Of a DNA stretch of 64,000 nt, positions 52,046 through 59,926 are shown piece after piece. Position 1 is the first letter of the stretch. Each line of letters starts with the position of its first letter. The DNA comes from an uncultured Desulfovibrio sp. (GTDB taxonomy: Bacteria; Desulfobacterota; Desulfovibrionia; Desulfovibrionales; Desulfovibrionaceae), in the NCBI GenBank assembly GCA_934546745.1, contig CAKTDV010000012.1, positions 11,737 through 75,736 on the forward strand, given 5' to 3'. The position numbers and the translations under genes were made by a program. The notes below the pieces were generated by a model, which was given only the letters and a program-made list of their open reading frames with translations, did not search any database and was not told where the DNA came from.

Positions 52046-52186
52046 CTGGAACAGCTCCATCCGCGAAGCCGGGGAGAGCCTCGTTCGCGCACCATCTCAG
52101 CGCGGGGAGTAGCCAATGGACATGGCATGTTTTTACGCTTTCTGTCAATGCCGTTGCGCCGGAAAGAAGCGCTCCGCGCCGGTTTT

Positions 52187-53557
52187 TTACGCGGCGTCCT
52201 TCTTTTTGTGGCTGGATCGCAGGCGCAGCCGCAAGGGCGCGTGATGGATGCCGAACATGCGGCGCAGCGACCGTTCCAGGTAGCGCGCGTAGCTTTCGGG
52301 AACGCGGTCGGCATCGCTGACGAAAAACACGAAGGTCGGCGGTTCCGTCTCCGCCTGCGTCAGATAGAAGAATTTGGCGCGGGCGCGTTTGACCACGGGC
52401 GGCTGATGGCGGGTCAGCACATCTTCCATGGCGCGGTTGAGCTGCCCCGTGCCTACGCGCACGCCGCATTCCTTCTTGATTTGCAGGGCCAGAGGCAGGA
52501 TTTTGGCAAGGTTGCGGCGCGTCAGCGCGGAAACGCAGAGCAGTGGCACATGGCCGCAGAAGGCCAGCATCTCTCCGGTGCTTTTCTGGAGGCGGCTGAG
52601 CTTTTCGGGCGGTACGAGATCGCATTTGTTGATCAATACCATGAAGGGAATCTTGCGCGTGTCGAGCAGATCCATCAGACGTTTGTCCTGCTGGCTGACG
52701 CGCTCGGTGGCGTCCAGCGTCAGCAGGGTCACGTCGGCCTTGCTGGCCGACTTGATGGCCGCGTTGACCGAATATTTCTCCACAGTGTCGGTGATGCGGC
52801 TGCGGCGGCGCACACCGGCCGTATCCACAAAGACGTAGTCCTGGCCGTCCCGGCTGAAGCGCACATCCACACTGTCGCGTGTCGTTCCCGCCACGTCGGA
52901 GACGATCATGCGCTCCTCGCCGGAAAGCGCGTTGATAAGGGAGGATTTGCCCGCGTTGGGGCGTCCCAGCATGGCCAGGCGCAGCAGGGGCGCGCCCTGT
53001 TCCCGGGCATCCTCCTCTTCGGGCGGCAGCAGGGCCGACAGTTCGTCCATAAGCGCGCGGACGTTGTGGCCGTGTTCGGCGGAGACGGCCGCCAGCGGAA
53101 AGCCGAGGCTGTGGAATTCGGCCAGCATTTCTTCCTCGCGTTCCGGGCCGTCCACCTTGTTGACCACGCAGAGGGTGGGCAGGCCCAGGCGGCGGATGTG
53201 CGCGGCCAGGTATTCGTCGAGGGGCAGGAGGCCGTCCCGGCCGTCCACCACAAAGGCCACGGCGCAGGCGTCCCTCATGGCGGCCTCGGCCTGACGCAGA
53301 ATGTCCGCCTCAAAACCGCGTATGCCTTCCGGGCCGTCGGTGACGGCGGCGTGCGCGTCCAGGGTGATGCCGCCGGTATCCACGATGCCGAAGGATCGTG
53401 CGTCCTTGCGGCGCACGACGCCTTCCATGCGATCCCGCGTGACGCCGGGGCGGTCGTGCGTAATGGCGCGATTGCTGCGGATCAGACGATTGAACAAGGT
53501 AGATTTGCCCACGTTGGGGCGTCCGGCAAGGACGATGCTTGGCAGGGATGCGCTCAT
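52187..53557 (-). CDS. der: GTPase Der (EngA), 50S assembly
   Basis: 456 aa with two GTPase domains in tandem and a KH-like C-terminal domain. First G domain: IVLAGRPNVGKSTLFNRLIR, DTGG and NKVDG. Second: AMLGRPNAGKSSLINALSGE, DTAGVRRRSRITDTVEKYSV and NKCDLV. The KH-like end includes NFVFFVSDADRVPESYARYL-like sequence. Start ATG 53557 with AAAGGA 6 nt upstream; an in-frame start 96 bp earlier has no ribosome site. Followed on this strand by the livK promoter region. Confidence 0.96.
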   Translation of the reverse strand: MSASLPSIVLAGRPNVGKSTLFNRLIRSNRAITHDRPGVTRDRMEGVVRRKDARSFGIVDTGGITLDAHAAVTDGPEGIRGFEADILRQAEAAMRDACAVAFVVDGRDGLLPLDEYLAAHIRRLGLPTLCVVNKVDGPEREEEMLAEFHSLGFPLAAVSAEHGHNVRALMDELSALLPPEEEDAREQGAPLLRLAMLGRPNAGKSSLINALSGEERMIVSDVAGTTRDSVDVRFSRDGQDYVFVDTAGVRRRSRITDTVEKYSVNAAIKSASKADVTLLTLDATERVSQQDKRLMDLLDTRKIPFMVLINKCDLVPPEKLSRLQKSTGEMLAFCGHVPLLCVSALTRRNLAKILPLALQIKKECGVRVGTGQLNRAMEDVLTRHQPPVVKRARAKFFYLTQAETEPPTFVFFVSDADRVPESYARYLERSLRRMFGIHHAPLRLRLRSSHKKKDAA

Positions 53558-53728
53558 GGCTTTTCCTTTGGCGCGTGGCCTGTGCCGCCACGAATCGCGG
53601 GCGGGATGTCCGCCTGGGACGGGTACCGGGGAGATATGTCTTGGGCTGGACATTGCGGCCTGTACGCCTCTTTCAGGCTATCATATTTTTTTTTGAAAAA
53701 CAAGAGGCGGCCCGGTCAGAATGCCGTT

Positions 53729-54757
53729 TTACGGGCGTTTTGGCGGCATGTCCGCCGTTATGGCCGCCATATCTGGCGGCGGGCTGTCCGGAAAGGGCGG
53801 CGGCAGGGTGGCGGGTGTCCACGGGGCGGGCCAGTGCGGCGCGCAGGCGAAGGCGCGTCCGTCGGGCAGGGTGATCCGTACCGCATGGAGCAGCAGGCGC
53901 TGGCCTCCGGCCCGCTGTCCTGCCCGCTGTCCGGTCCACTGTCCGGGCGGGCCGTATTTGCCATCCCCGACGAGCGGAAAGCCCGTTGCCTGCATCTGTA
54001 CGCGGATCTGATGTGTGCGGCCGGTCAGCAGGCGGATATGGAGCAGGCTCGCCCCTTCCCTCCGTTCCAGAGGGCGGGCAAGGAGCAGCGCTTCCCTCCC
54101 GCCGGGCGGCGGCGCGTTCCAGGGGTAGGCACGCATTTTCTCGCGTCCTTCCGGGCTTTCCTTGCGCAGGGAGTGGCGGATCAGGCGTACCCCATCCCAC
54201 GGCCAGCGGCCGTGTACCCAGGCGAGATACTCCTTGATGGCGGCGCGCTGGCGCAGGGCCTCGCCAAGGGTGCGCAGGGCCTCGAACGTGCATCCTACCA
54301 GCAATACCCCGGAGGTGTCCCGATCCAGCCTGTGCGCGGGGGCGGGGTGGAAGGCCGCGCCGGGATTCAGCGCGGCCAGCCGGGTGGCGACACTGTCGCT
54401 GTGGCCGCTGCCGGGTTGGGTGGGCAGGCCGGCGGGCTTGTGCAACACCAGAATACCGTCGTCGCTGGCGAGGACGGGGGGCAGAGGACGCGCTGGAGAT
54501 GCCGTCCGGGGAGATGTCTGGGGCCGCGTCCGGGGCGCGGCGGCCTCTTCCCGGCAGAAGGGCGGCAGGCGGATGGTATCGCCCTCCCGAACGGGATCAA
54601 AGGCCTTGGCCCGGCCGCCGTTGACGCGGATCTGTCCGGTTCTGATCCATTTGTGCAACTGCCCCTGGGGAACGTGGAGGCGGCGCTTGAGCCACTGGAT
54701 CAGTTTCTGGCCGCTTTCGGTTTCGGTGACGGCAATGCCCGCGTAGGTGTCGCGCAT
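53729..54757 (-). CDS. RluA-family tRNA/rRNA pseudouridine synthase
   Basis: 342 aa. N-terminal S4 RNA-binding domain (LHKWIRTGQIRVNGGRAKAF) and catalytic domain. The active-site stretch is PAHRLDRDTSGVLLVGCT, with the catalytic Asp in HRLDRDTSG. RLLTGRTHQIRVQMQATGFP and PLVGDGKYG complete the signature. Start ATG 54757 with AAGGA 5 nt upstream. The Pro-rich loop at about 75-100 and the C-terminal ~50 residues are poorly conserved. RluC or RluD function cannot be told apart by eye. Confidence 0.92.
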   Translation of the reverse strand: MRDTYAGIAVTETESGQKLIQWLKRRLHVPQGQLHKWIRTGQIRVNGGRAKAFDPVREGDTIRLPPFCREEAAAPRTRPQTSPRTASPARPLPPVLASDDGILVLHKPAGLPTQPGSGHSDSVATRLAALNPGAAFHPAPAHRLDRDTSGVLLVGCTFEALRTLGEALRQRAAIKEYLAWVHGRWPWDGVRLIRHSLRKESPEGREKMRAYPWNAPPPGGREALLLARPLERREGASLLHIRLLTGRTHQIRVQMQATGFPLVGDGKYGPPGQWTGQRAGQRAGGQRLLLHAVRITLPDGRAFACAPHWPAPWTPATLPPPFPDSPPPDMAAITADMPPKRP

Positions 54758-54928
54758 CGGAAGTTCCTTGAGAGAGTGGATGAACGGAGAGGGCGGAAAG
54801 CTGGCAGCGTAGGGCATATGCCGCCGCTTGGCAATGCGCCTTCCCTGTGCTGTAATGGAGCGGCGCGCAAGAGCGGCCGCGTGTGCAGGGTGACGCCGCT
54901 CCAACCCGGAAAAACGGAGGGTACGGCA

Positions 54929-55501
54929 ATGCGCAGGGAAGAGCGAAGTGTCGGGGGCGCGTGGCTGCCGGAGGAAACGGCTGCCGCCGGGGCCGCTGTG
55001 GCGATCGTGGAACAGCTGACCCGCCGGGGCCAGACGCTGGCGACGGCGGAATCCTGCACCGGCGGACTGCTGGCCTCCCTGATTACCGGTGTGCCCGGTG
55101 CGTCGGCCGTGTTCCATGTGGGCGTGGTGACCTACGCCAACGAGGCCAAGACGCGCCTGCTGGGCGTCCCGGCGGATCTGCTGGAGCGTTTGGGCGCGGT
55201 CAGTCCGGAGGTGGCGCGCCGCATGGCTGAAGGCGTCCGCCGGCTGAACGGCGGCGACTGGGGGATCGGCATCACGGGCATTGCCGGTCCAGGCGGCGGC
55301 ACGCCCGCCAAGCCCGTGGGGCTGGTCTATGTGGCCCTGAGCGGGGCGGAAGGCACGTGGCTGCGCGTCCTTCGTCCAGAGGGGCGTCCGGAGGCCGGGA
55401 TCCCGCCGCGTTCTCTGACGCGCCTTCGCGCCGTCGCACAGGCGCTGGACATGCTGCGGGTCGCGCTTGAGGGGCGCGGCGCGGGGCCGGAACAGGCGTA
55501 G
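54929..55501 (+). CDS. pncC: Nicotinamide-nucleotide amidohydrolase (CinA C-terminal domain)
   Basis: 190 aa. Deamidates NMN to NaMN in pyridine recycling. LATAESCTGGLLASLITGVP, VVTYANEAKTRLLGV and GITGIAGPGGGTPAKPVGLVYVAL region match PncC/CinA-C. There is no MoaB-like CinA N-terminal domain. Start ATG 54929, GGAGG 9 nt upstream; in-frame codons further upstream lie in a long shadow frame and are not used. Confidence 0.93.
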   Translation: MRREERSVGGAWLPEETAAAGAAVAIVEQLTRRGQTLATAESCTGGLLASLITGVPGASAVFHVGVVTYANEAKTRLLGVPADLLERLGAVSPEVARRMAEGVRRLNGGDWGIGITGIAGPGGGTPAKPVGLVYVALSGAEGTWLRVLRPEGRPEAGIPPRSLTRLRAVAQALDMLRVALEGRGAGPEQA

Positions 55502-55567
55502 GGCGGGGGGCGTTTCTTCTGTTTTTCCTGCGCGCGGCGTCCTTTCCGGCAGGCGGAGGGGGCGCGG

Positions 55568-55618
55568 CGCGCTTTTCCCTGAAGGGGAAAGCGGCAGACC
55601 ATAAAGGAGTTTTGCATG
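55568..55618 (+). repeat. Dispersed hairpin element, copy 4 (5' of the flavodoxin-like gene)
   Basis: CGCTTTTCCC, loop TGAA, GGGGAAAGCG (10-bp stem with one G-T), then GCAGACC, AAAGGA and the ATG 55616. The best-formed copy in the window. Confidence 0.65.
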
Positions 55619-56239
55619 AACGTATTACTGATCAACGGAAGCCCGCATCCGCGCGGATGCACCTATACCGCCCTGACCGAGGCGGCGGGACGCCTGAACG
55701 CCGCGGGCATCAAGACCACGCTGGTGCAGGTGGGGAACAAGGCCGTGCGCGGCTGTATCGCCTGTAACAAATGCGTGGAGACGGGCCAATGCGTCTTCAC
55801 GGATGATCCTGTCAACGAGTGCATCGGGCTGCTGCGCCGGGCCGACGGCCTCATCGTCGGATCGCCCACCTATTACGCGGGTCCCAACGCGACGCTGTGC
55901 GCCCTGCTCGATCGCGTCTTCTACATGAAGTCCGCGCCCTATGCCTTCAAACCGGCGGCGGCGGTGGTGACCTGCCGTCGCGGCGGGGCCAGCGCCAACT
56001 TTGATCGCCTGAACAAATATTTCACCATTGCGCGCATGCCCGTGGTGGCGTCGCAGTACTGGAATTCGTTGCACGGCAACACGGCGGAGGAGGCCCGGCA
56101 GGATGCCGAAGGCCTGCAAATCATGCGAACGCTGGGCGACAACATGGCGTGGCTGCTCAGATGCCTTGAGGCGGGCCGGGCCGCCGGGGTTCCTTTGCCG
56201 GTAGTGGAACCCTGGACGGGCACGAACTTCATCCGCTAG
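55616..56239 (+). CDS. Flavodoxin-like NADPH-dependent FMN reductase family protein
   Basis: 207 aa. Start MNVLLINGSPHPRGCTYTAL, the FMN-binding loop of the flavodoxin-like fold. CIACNKCVETGQC gives cysteines of a probable Fe-S or redox-active site, and LIVGSPTYYAGPNATLCAL is the second flavin loop. Family members include iron-sulfur flavoproteins and FMN reductases, and substrates vary. Preceded by a hairpin element and AAAGGA. Confidence 0.85.
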   Translation: MNVLLINGSPHPRGCTYTALTEAAGRLNAAGIKTTLVQVGNKAVRGCIACNKCVETGQCVFTDDPVNECIGLLRRADGLIVGSPTYYAGPNATLCALLDRVFYMKSAPYAFKPAAAVVTCRRGGASANFDRLNKYFTIARMPVVASQYWNSLHGNTAEEARQDAEGLQIMRTLGDNMAWLLRCLEAGRAAGVPLPVVEPWTGTNFIR

Positions 56240-56329
56240 GTCGGATTGCCGCGAATCCGCCGGGATGGACAGGATCCCGCTGGCGGTGGAACGATGACAT
56301 ACGCACACTATGCCAGAGCGGCGATCCAG

Positions 56330-56369
56330 GGAACGGGAAATGCTTTCAGCATTTCCCGTTCCGTTTGTT
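56330..56369. terminator. Strong hairpin terminator shared with ilvD
   Basis: Perfect 14-bp stem, GGAACGGGAAATGC (56330-56343) with GCATTTCCCGTTCC (56349-56362), loop TTTCA, then GTTTGTTT on plus. It can end the flavodoxin-like gene and, on the minus strand, ilvD. Confidence 0.7.
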
Positions 56370-56384
56370 TACGGCGCATCCGCG

Positions 56385-58067
56385 CTAGATCTTTTTGTAC
56401 ATGGCGCCGCTGTCGGCAGAGCTGACAAGGCGGGCGTACCGGCGCAGCACGGGATAGGGACAGTCCTTTTGCGGCGGCTGGAAGGTCTTGCGGCGTTCTT
56501 CCAGTTCCTTTTCTTCCACCAGAAGGTCAAGCCTGCGGTTGGGGATATCGATATGGATGACGTCCCCCTCGCGCACCAGGCCGATGACGCCGCCGTCGGC
56601 GGCTTCGGGAGAAATATGGCCGATGGCCGCGCCGTTGGTGCCGCCGGAGAAACGGCCGTCGGTCAGCAGAGCCACGTCCCTGCCAAGGCCCATGCCGGTG
56701 ATGGCGGACGTGGGGGAGAGCATCTCGCGCATGCCCGGCCCCCCGCGAGGCCCTTCGTAGCGGATGACAACGGCGTCGCCGGGTTTGATGTCGCCGTCAA
56801 GAATGGCCCTCATGGCGTCTTCCTCACCGTCAAACACGCGGGCCCGCACGTCCCGGCACATCATCTCCGGCGCGACGGCGGACTGTTTGACCACCGCGCC
56901 GTTGGGCGCGAGACTGCCGCGCAGAATGGCGATACCGCCTTCCCTGGAGTAGGCTTTTTCGATGGGATGGATGACATCCTCATCAAGAATGCGCGCCCGG
57001 CGATCCGCAAGATTCTCACCGACGGTTTTGCCCGTCACGGTCAGGCAGTCCCTGCGGATGAGTCCGGCCCTGTCCAGTTCACCCATGACGGCGGGAATGC
57101 CGCCCGCGTTTTCCAGATCGGTCATGAAGTGTCTGCCAGCGGGCGACAGCTTGCAGAGGTTGGGAACCTTGCGGCTGACCTCATCAAAGATTTCAAGGCC
57201 GATGTCGAGCCCGGCCTCATGGAAGACAGCGGGCAGGTGCAGCGTCGTATTGGTGGAACAGCCGAGCGCCATATCCACGGCTACGGCGTTCTCCACGGCG
57301 TCGCGCGTGACGATGTCGCGGGGGCGGATGCCTTTTTCCAGCACGTCCATGACGCGCATCCCCGCTTGCTTTGCCAGACGCAGGCGCGCCGCGTGGGCGG
57401 CGGGAACGGTGCCGTTGCCGGGCAGGGCAACGCCGATGGTCTCGGCAAGACAGTTCATGGAATTGGCCGTGAACATGCCCGCGCAGGAACCGCAGCCGGG
57501 GCAGGCGCGCTCCTCGATGGCGGCAAGCTCTCCTTCCGTCATCTGGCCGTTGCGCACGCGACCCACAGCCTCGAAGACCGTGATGAGATCGCCTTTCCGT
57601 TCCCCGTCAAGGACGCCGGGAAGCATGGGGCCGCCGGAGATGAGAACGGAAGGAAGGTTCAGGCGCATCATGGCCATGAGCATGCCGGGAACGCTCTTGT
57701 CGCAGTTGGGGATGAAGACCAGCGCGTCAAAGGCGTGGGCGCGCGCCATGATTTCGATGGAATCGGCGATGAATTCGCGGGACGGCAGGGAAAAGCGCAT
57801 ACCTTCGTGGTTCATGGCCAGCCCGTCGCAGACGGCGATGGCCGGAAACTCCAGCGGCGTGCCGCCCGCCATGCGCACTCCCGCCTTGACGGCTTCGGTG
57901 ATTCTGTCAAGGTGCATATGCCCGGGAACGACCTCATTGGCGGCGTTGACCACGCCGATCAACGGGCGTTCCATTTCCTCGCGGGTCAGCCCCAGCGCGT
58001 ACAACAGTGAACGGTGCGGCGCTTTCTCAAGGCCGCTTTTCATTTTTTTGCTGCGTTCGTCTTTCAT
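56385..58067 (-). CDS. ilvD: Dihydroxy-acid dehydratase
   Basis: 560 aa. Fe-S enzyme of branched-chain amino acid synthesis. Cluster and active-site cysteines: IPNCDKSVPGMLMAMMRLN, CPGCGSCAGMFTANSM and LGCSTNTTLHL. The sequence begins MKDERSKKMKSGLEKAPHRS, and ATG 58067 is chosen since AGAGGA is upstream; longer readings overlap mntP. Together with livKHMGF it points to control over branched-chain amino acids. mntP lies 38 bp upstream on the same strand. Confidence 0.97.
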   Translation of the reverse strand: MKDERSKKMKSGLEKAPHRSLLYALGLTREEMERPLIGVVNAANEVVPGHMHLDRITEAVKAGVRMAGGTPLEFPAIAVCDGLAMNHEGMRFSLPSREFIADSIEIMARAHAFDALVFIPNCDKSVPGMLMAMMRLNLPSVLISGGPMLPGVLDGERKGDLITVFEAVGRVRNGQMTEGELAAIEERACPGCGSCAGMFTANSMNCLAETIGVALPGNGTVPAAHAARLRLAKQAGMRVMDVLEKGIRPRDIVTRDAVENAVAVDMALGCSTNTTLHLPAVFHEAGLDIGLEIFDEVSRKVPNLCKLSPAGRHFMTDLENAGGIPAVMGELDRAGLIRRDCLTVTGKTVGENLADRRARILDEDVIHPIEKAYSREGGIAILRGSLAPNGAVVKQSAVAPEMMCRDVRARVFDGEEDAMRAILDGDIKPGDAVVIRYEGPRGGPGMREMLSPTSAITGMGLGRDVALLTDGRFSGGTNGAAIGHISPEAADGGVIGLVREGDVIHIDIPNRRLDLLVEEKELEERRKTFQPPQKDCPYPVLRRYARLVSSADSGAMYKKI

Positions 58068-58105
58068 GAAAAAATCCTCTTGAATTTTCCGGCTCCCCGT
58101 GGCCT

Positions 58106-58684
58106 CTACAGGCTCTGCCGCAGAATGTTGAGCCCGATGCCCCACAGCGCCAGACCGCCCAGCAGTTCGGCGAAGCGGTTGATGACGCGCAGCCGCGAGA
58201 GCGTCGCGCCCAGATGCAGGCCCCCGGCGGAAATGGCGGCGCACACAAGGCCGATGATCAATGCCGGAACAACGATACCCGTATTGGTAAACGCCAGACT
58301 CAGGCCCACGGCAAAGGCGTCGATGCTGGTGGCCACGGCCAGCAGCCAGAGGTTGCGCCCCGCCGTCGGATCCACACGCGGACAGGCGTCGCTTTCGCCG
58401 CCCCGGCGCAGTCCCCGGATGCCCTGGAGCAGCATGGCGCCGCCGACCCATGCCAGCAGGCCGAAAGCGACCCAGTGATCCCAGGCTTCCACATAGCGAT
58501 GCACCGTGCGGCCCAGCAGCCAGCCCGTCAGCGGCATTAGGCACTGAAACAGGCCGAACGCGCCGCCCACGCGCGCATACTGGCGCAACGCCGCAGCGCG
58601 CGCGGCACAGCCGGACGCCACGGCCACGGCAAAGGCATCCATGGAAAGCGCGACGGCCAGAAGAAAAATTTCAGCGACAGACAT
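58106..58684 (-). CDS. mntP: Manganese efflux pump MntP
   Basis: 192 aa, six membrane segments in two related halves. Ion-site motifs are AVALSMDAFAVAVASG in the first half and AVATSIDAFAVGLSLA in the second, the MntP hallmark Asp pair. Start ATG 58684 with AGGAG 6 nt upstream, preferred over one 45 bp earlier. ilvD follows after 38 bp, so they are probably co-transcribed. I see no clear yybP-ykoY (manganese) riboswitch upstream. Confidence 0.9.
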   Translation of the reverse strand: MSVAEIFLLAVALSMDAFAVAVASGCAARAAALRQYARVGGAFGLFQCLMPLTGWLLGRTVHRYVEAWDHWVAFGLLAWVGGAMLLQGIRGLRRGGESDACPRVDPTAGRNLWLLAVATSIDAFAVGLSLAFTNTGIVVPALIIGLVCAAISAGGLHLGATLSRLRVINRFAELLGGLALWGIGLNILRQSL

Positions 58685-58805
58685 AGCTTCTCCTGCTCTG
58701 ACAGAAGCCCGCTCCAGCGCGGCTGACACGCTTCATAGCGTGCGCGGCCCGTTCCTGGCAAGCCCGTTTCGCCCGCCTTCCGGGCTTGCGCACACCGCTG
58801 TTCCG

Positions 58806-58859
58806 GTTTATCAAAAAATCCGTTGCTGTCTGAATATATCCCCTTGTCAGGGGGAAACG
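58806..58859 (-). repeat. Dispersed hairpin element, copy 5, lacking a start codon
   Basis: Minus strand: TTTCCCCCTGACAAGGGG, TTCAGAC, AACGGA, TTTTTTGAT then AAA. It matches copy 1 over its full length, but the ATG is degenerate (ATA) and no gene follows in this orientation except mntP about 120 bp on. Confidence 0.6.
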
Positions 58860-58879
58860 ATAGTTTTGCCGGAGAGTGC

Positions 58880-59803
58880 ATGACGGGTCATATTCTTGCC
58901 TTCATGATGTTGCTGGGCAATGTGTTTCAGGTTTTGGCATCCACAGCGCTGGCACTGCCGCTGCTTCTTGCTCTGACGCTGGCCGTCGGACGCCGGGGGC
59001 ACGGCCGCCTCTGCCTGTGGGGCGGAACAAAGCTGGCCCGTCTCTGTCTGGCAACGGCCATCGCTGGCTGCGTGTATTATTGGTTTTACCACAGTCTGGT
59101 CTTTGGCATCGAGCCAGGCCCGCCCGCGGAGCTGGCCGTTCCCATGAAAAGAAATCTCATGCTGGCCGTAGCCTGCTGGGCCGCCGGTCTGGGGCTTCTC
59201 TATCTGGGCTACCGGAAGACGGCGGCCTTTCCCGTGCCGCCGGCGGAAACGCCGCTGGAGGAGAGCCGCTACGATCTCGCCCGTGTCCTGCCCGCGTTGT
59301 TGCCGGGGCTGGCGGCCTGCGTCTGTTTTACCGCCGCCTTTTTCAGCATGGAGGGCGTGTTCGGAACGCCGCCCCAGGGCATGGACCAGACGACCTATCT
59401 TCTGACCCTGCTGCGCAAGACCCTGCGGAGCGCGTTCGGCGATCTCTCTCTGGCCGGAGGCGCGGCCGCGGCCCTTCTTTGCCTGCTGCGGGATCGCCCG
59501 GAAGTGGCGAACCCCTCCCATTTTGAAAAGGCGGCGCGCTGGTGCGCCCTCTGGGGGATAGTGGGCTTTCTGCCCGGCTGCATCGATCAGTGGAGCAACC
59601 TCCTTCTGAGCGGCCTCTATCTGCCCGGCCCCACGCCCGGCGTGACAGCCGTGCTGCGTTCTCCCCTGTTCTTCCGCACCCTGTTCCTGCTGTGCTGGCT
59701 GGCGCTGTTCTGCCGCCCGGCGCTGGCGCGCTCGCTGGGGTTCTGCCTGTTCCCCTGGCTGCTGGTGCTGCTGGTAGCGCCGTTGACGGGCGTCATGATG
59801 TAG
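58880..59803 (+). CDS. Multi-spanning membrane protein of unknown function
   Basis: 307 aa with about eight hydrophobic segments, no family recognised. Start MTGHILAFMMLLGNVFQVLA at ATG 58880, with GGAGAG 4 nt upstream; an in-frame start 57 bp earlier is less supported. Conserved-looking hydrophilic stretches are few: EGVFGTPPQGMDQTTYLLTL and DQWSNLLLSGLYLPGPTPG. Lies 123 bp before rne; independent transcription likely. Confidence 0.72.
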   Translation: MTGHILAFMMLLGNVFQVLASTALALPLLLALTLAVGRRGHGRLCLWGGTKLARLCLATAIAGCVYYWFYHSLVFGIEPGPPAELAVPMKRNLMLAVACWAAGLGLLYLGYRKTAAFPVPPAETPLEESRYDLARVLPALLPGLAACVCFTAAFFSMEGVFGTPPQGMDQTTYLLTLLRKTLRSAFGDLSLAGGAAAALLCLLRDRPEVANPSHFEKAARWCALWGIVGFLPGCIDQWSNLLLSGLYLPGPTPGVTAVLRSPLFFRTLFLLCWLALFCRPALARSLGFCLFPWLLVLLVAPLTGVMM

Positions 59804-59926
59804 GTTTTTTCCCATTTTCCCCCTCCGGCGCGCCGCGCGGCACAGTCCTTCTCCCCGAAGCGGTACGCCGGAAGCCACCCGGATGCCGCATCCATGCCGG
59901 TATCCTGAAGAATTTCAAGGACGTTT

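Noticed and set aside
52143..52148. TTGACA upstream of livK as a promoter
   Set aside because: At 16-18 bp spacing the possible -10 sequences (CCATGT, CATGTC) are poor.
52127..55501. A very long plus-strand open frame across der and the RluA-family gene
   Set aside because: High GC makes the antisense frame stop-free. The minus-strand genes carry the conserved motifs; only the last 190 codons (pncC) are real.
58685..58879. Manganese (yybP-ykoY) riboswitch before mntP
   Set aside because: The consensus GGGGAGUA and CGGGAGA-type boxes were not found in order.
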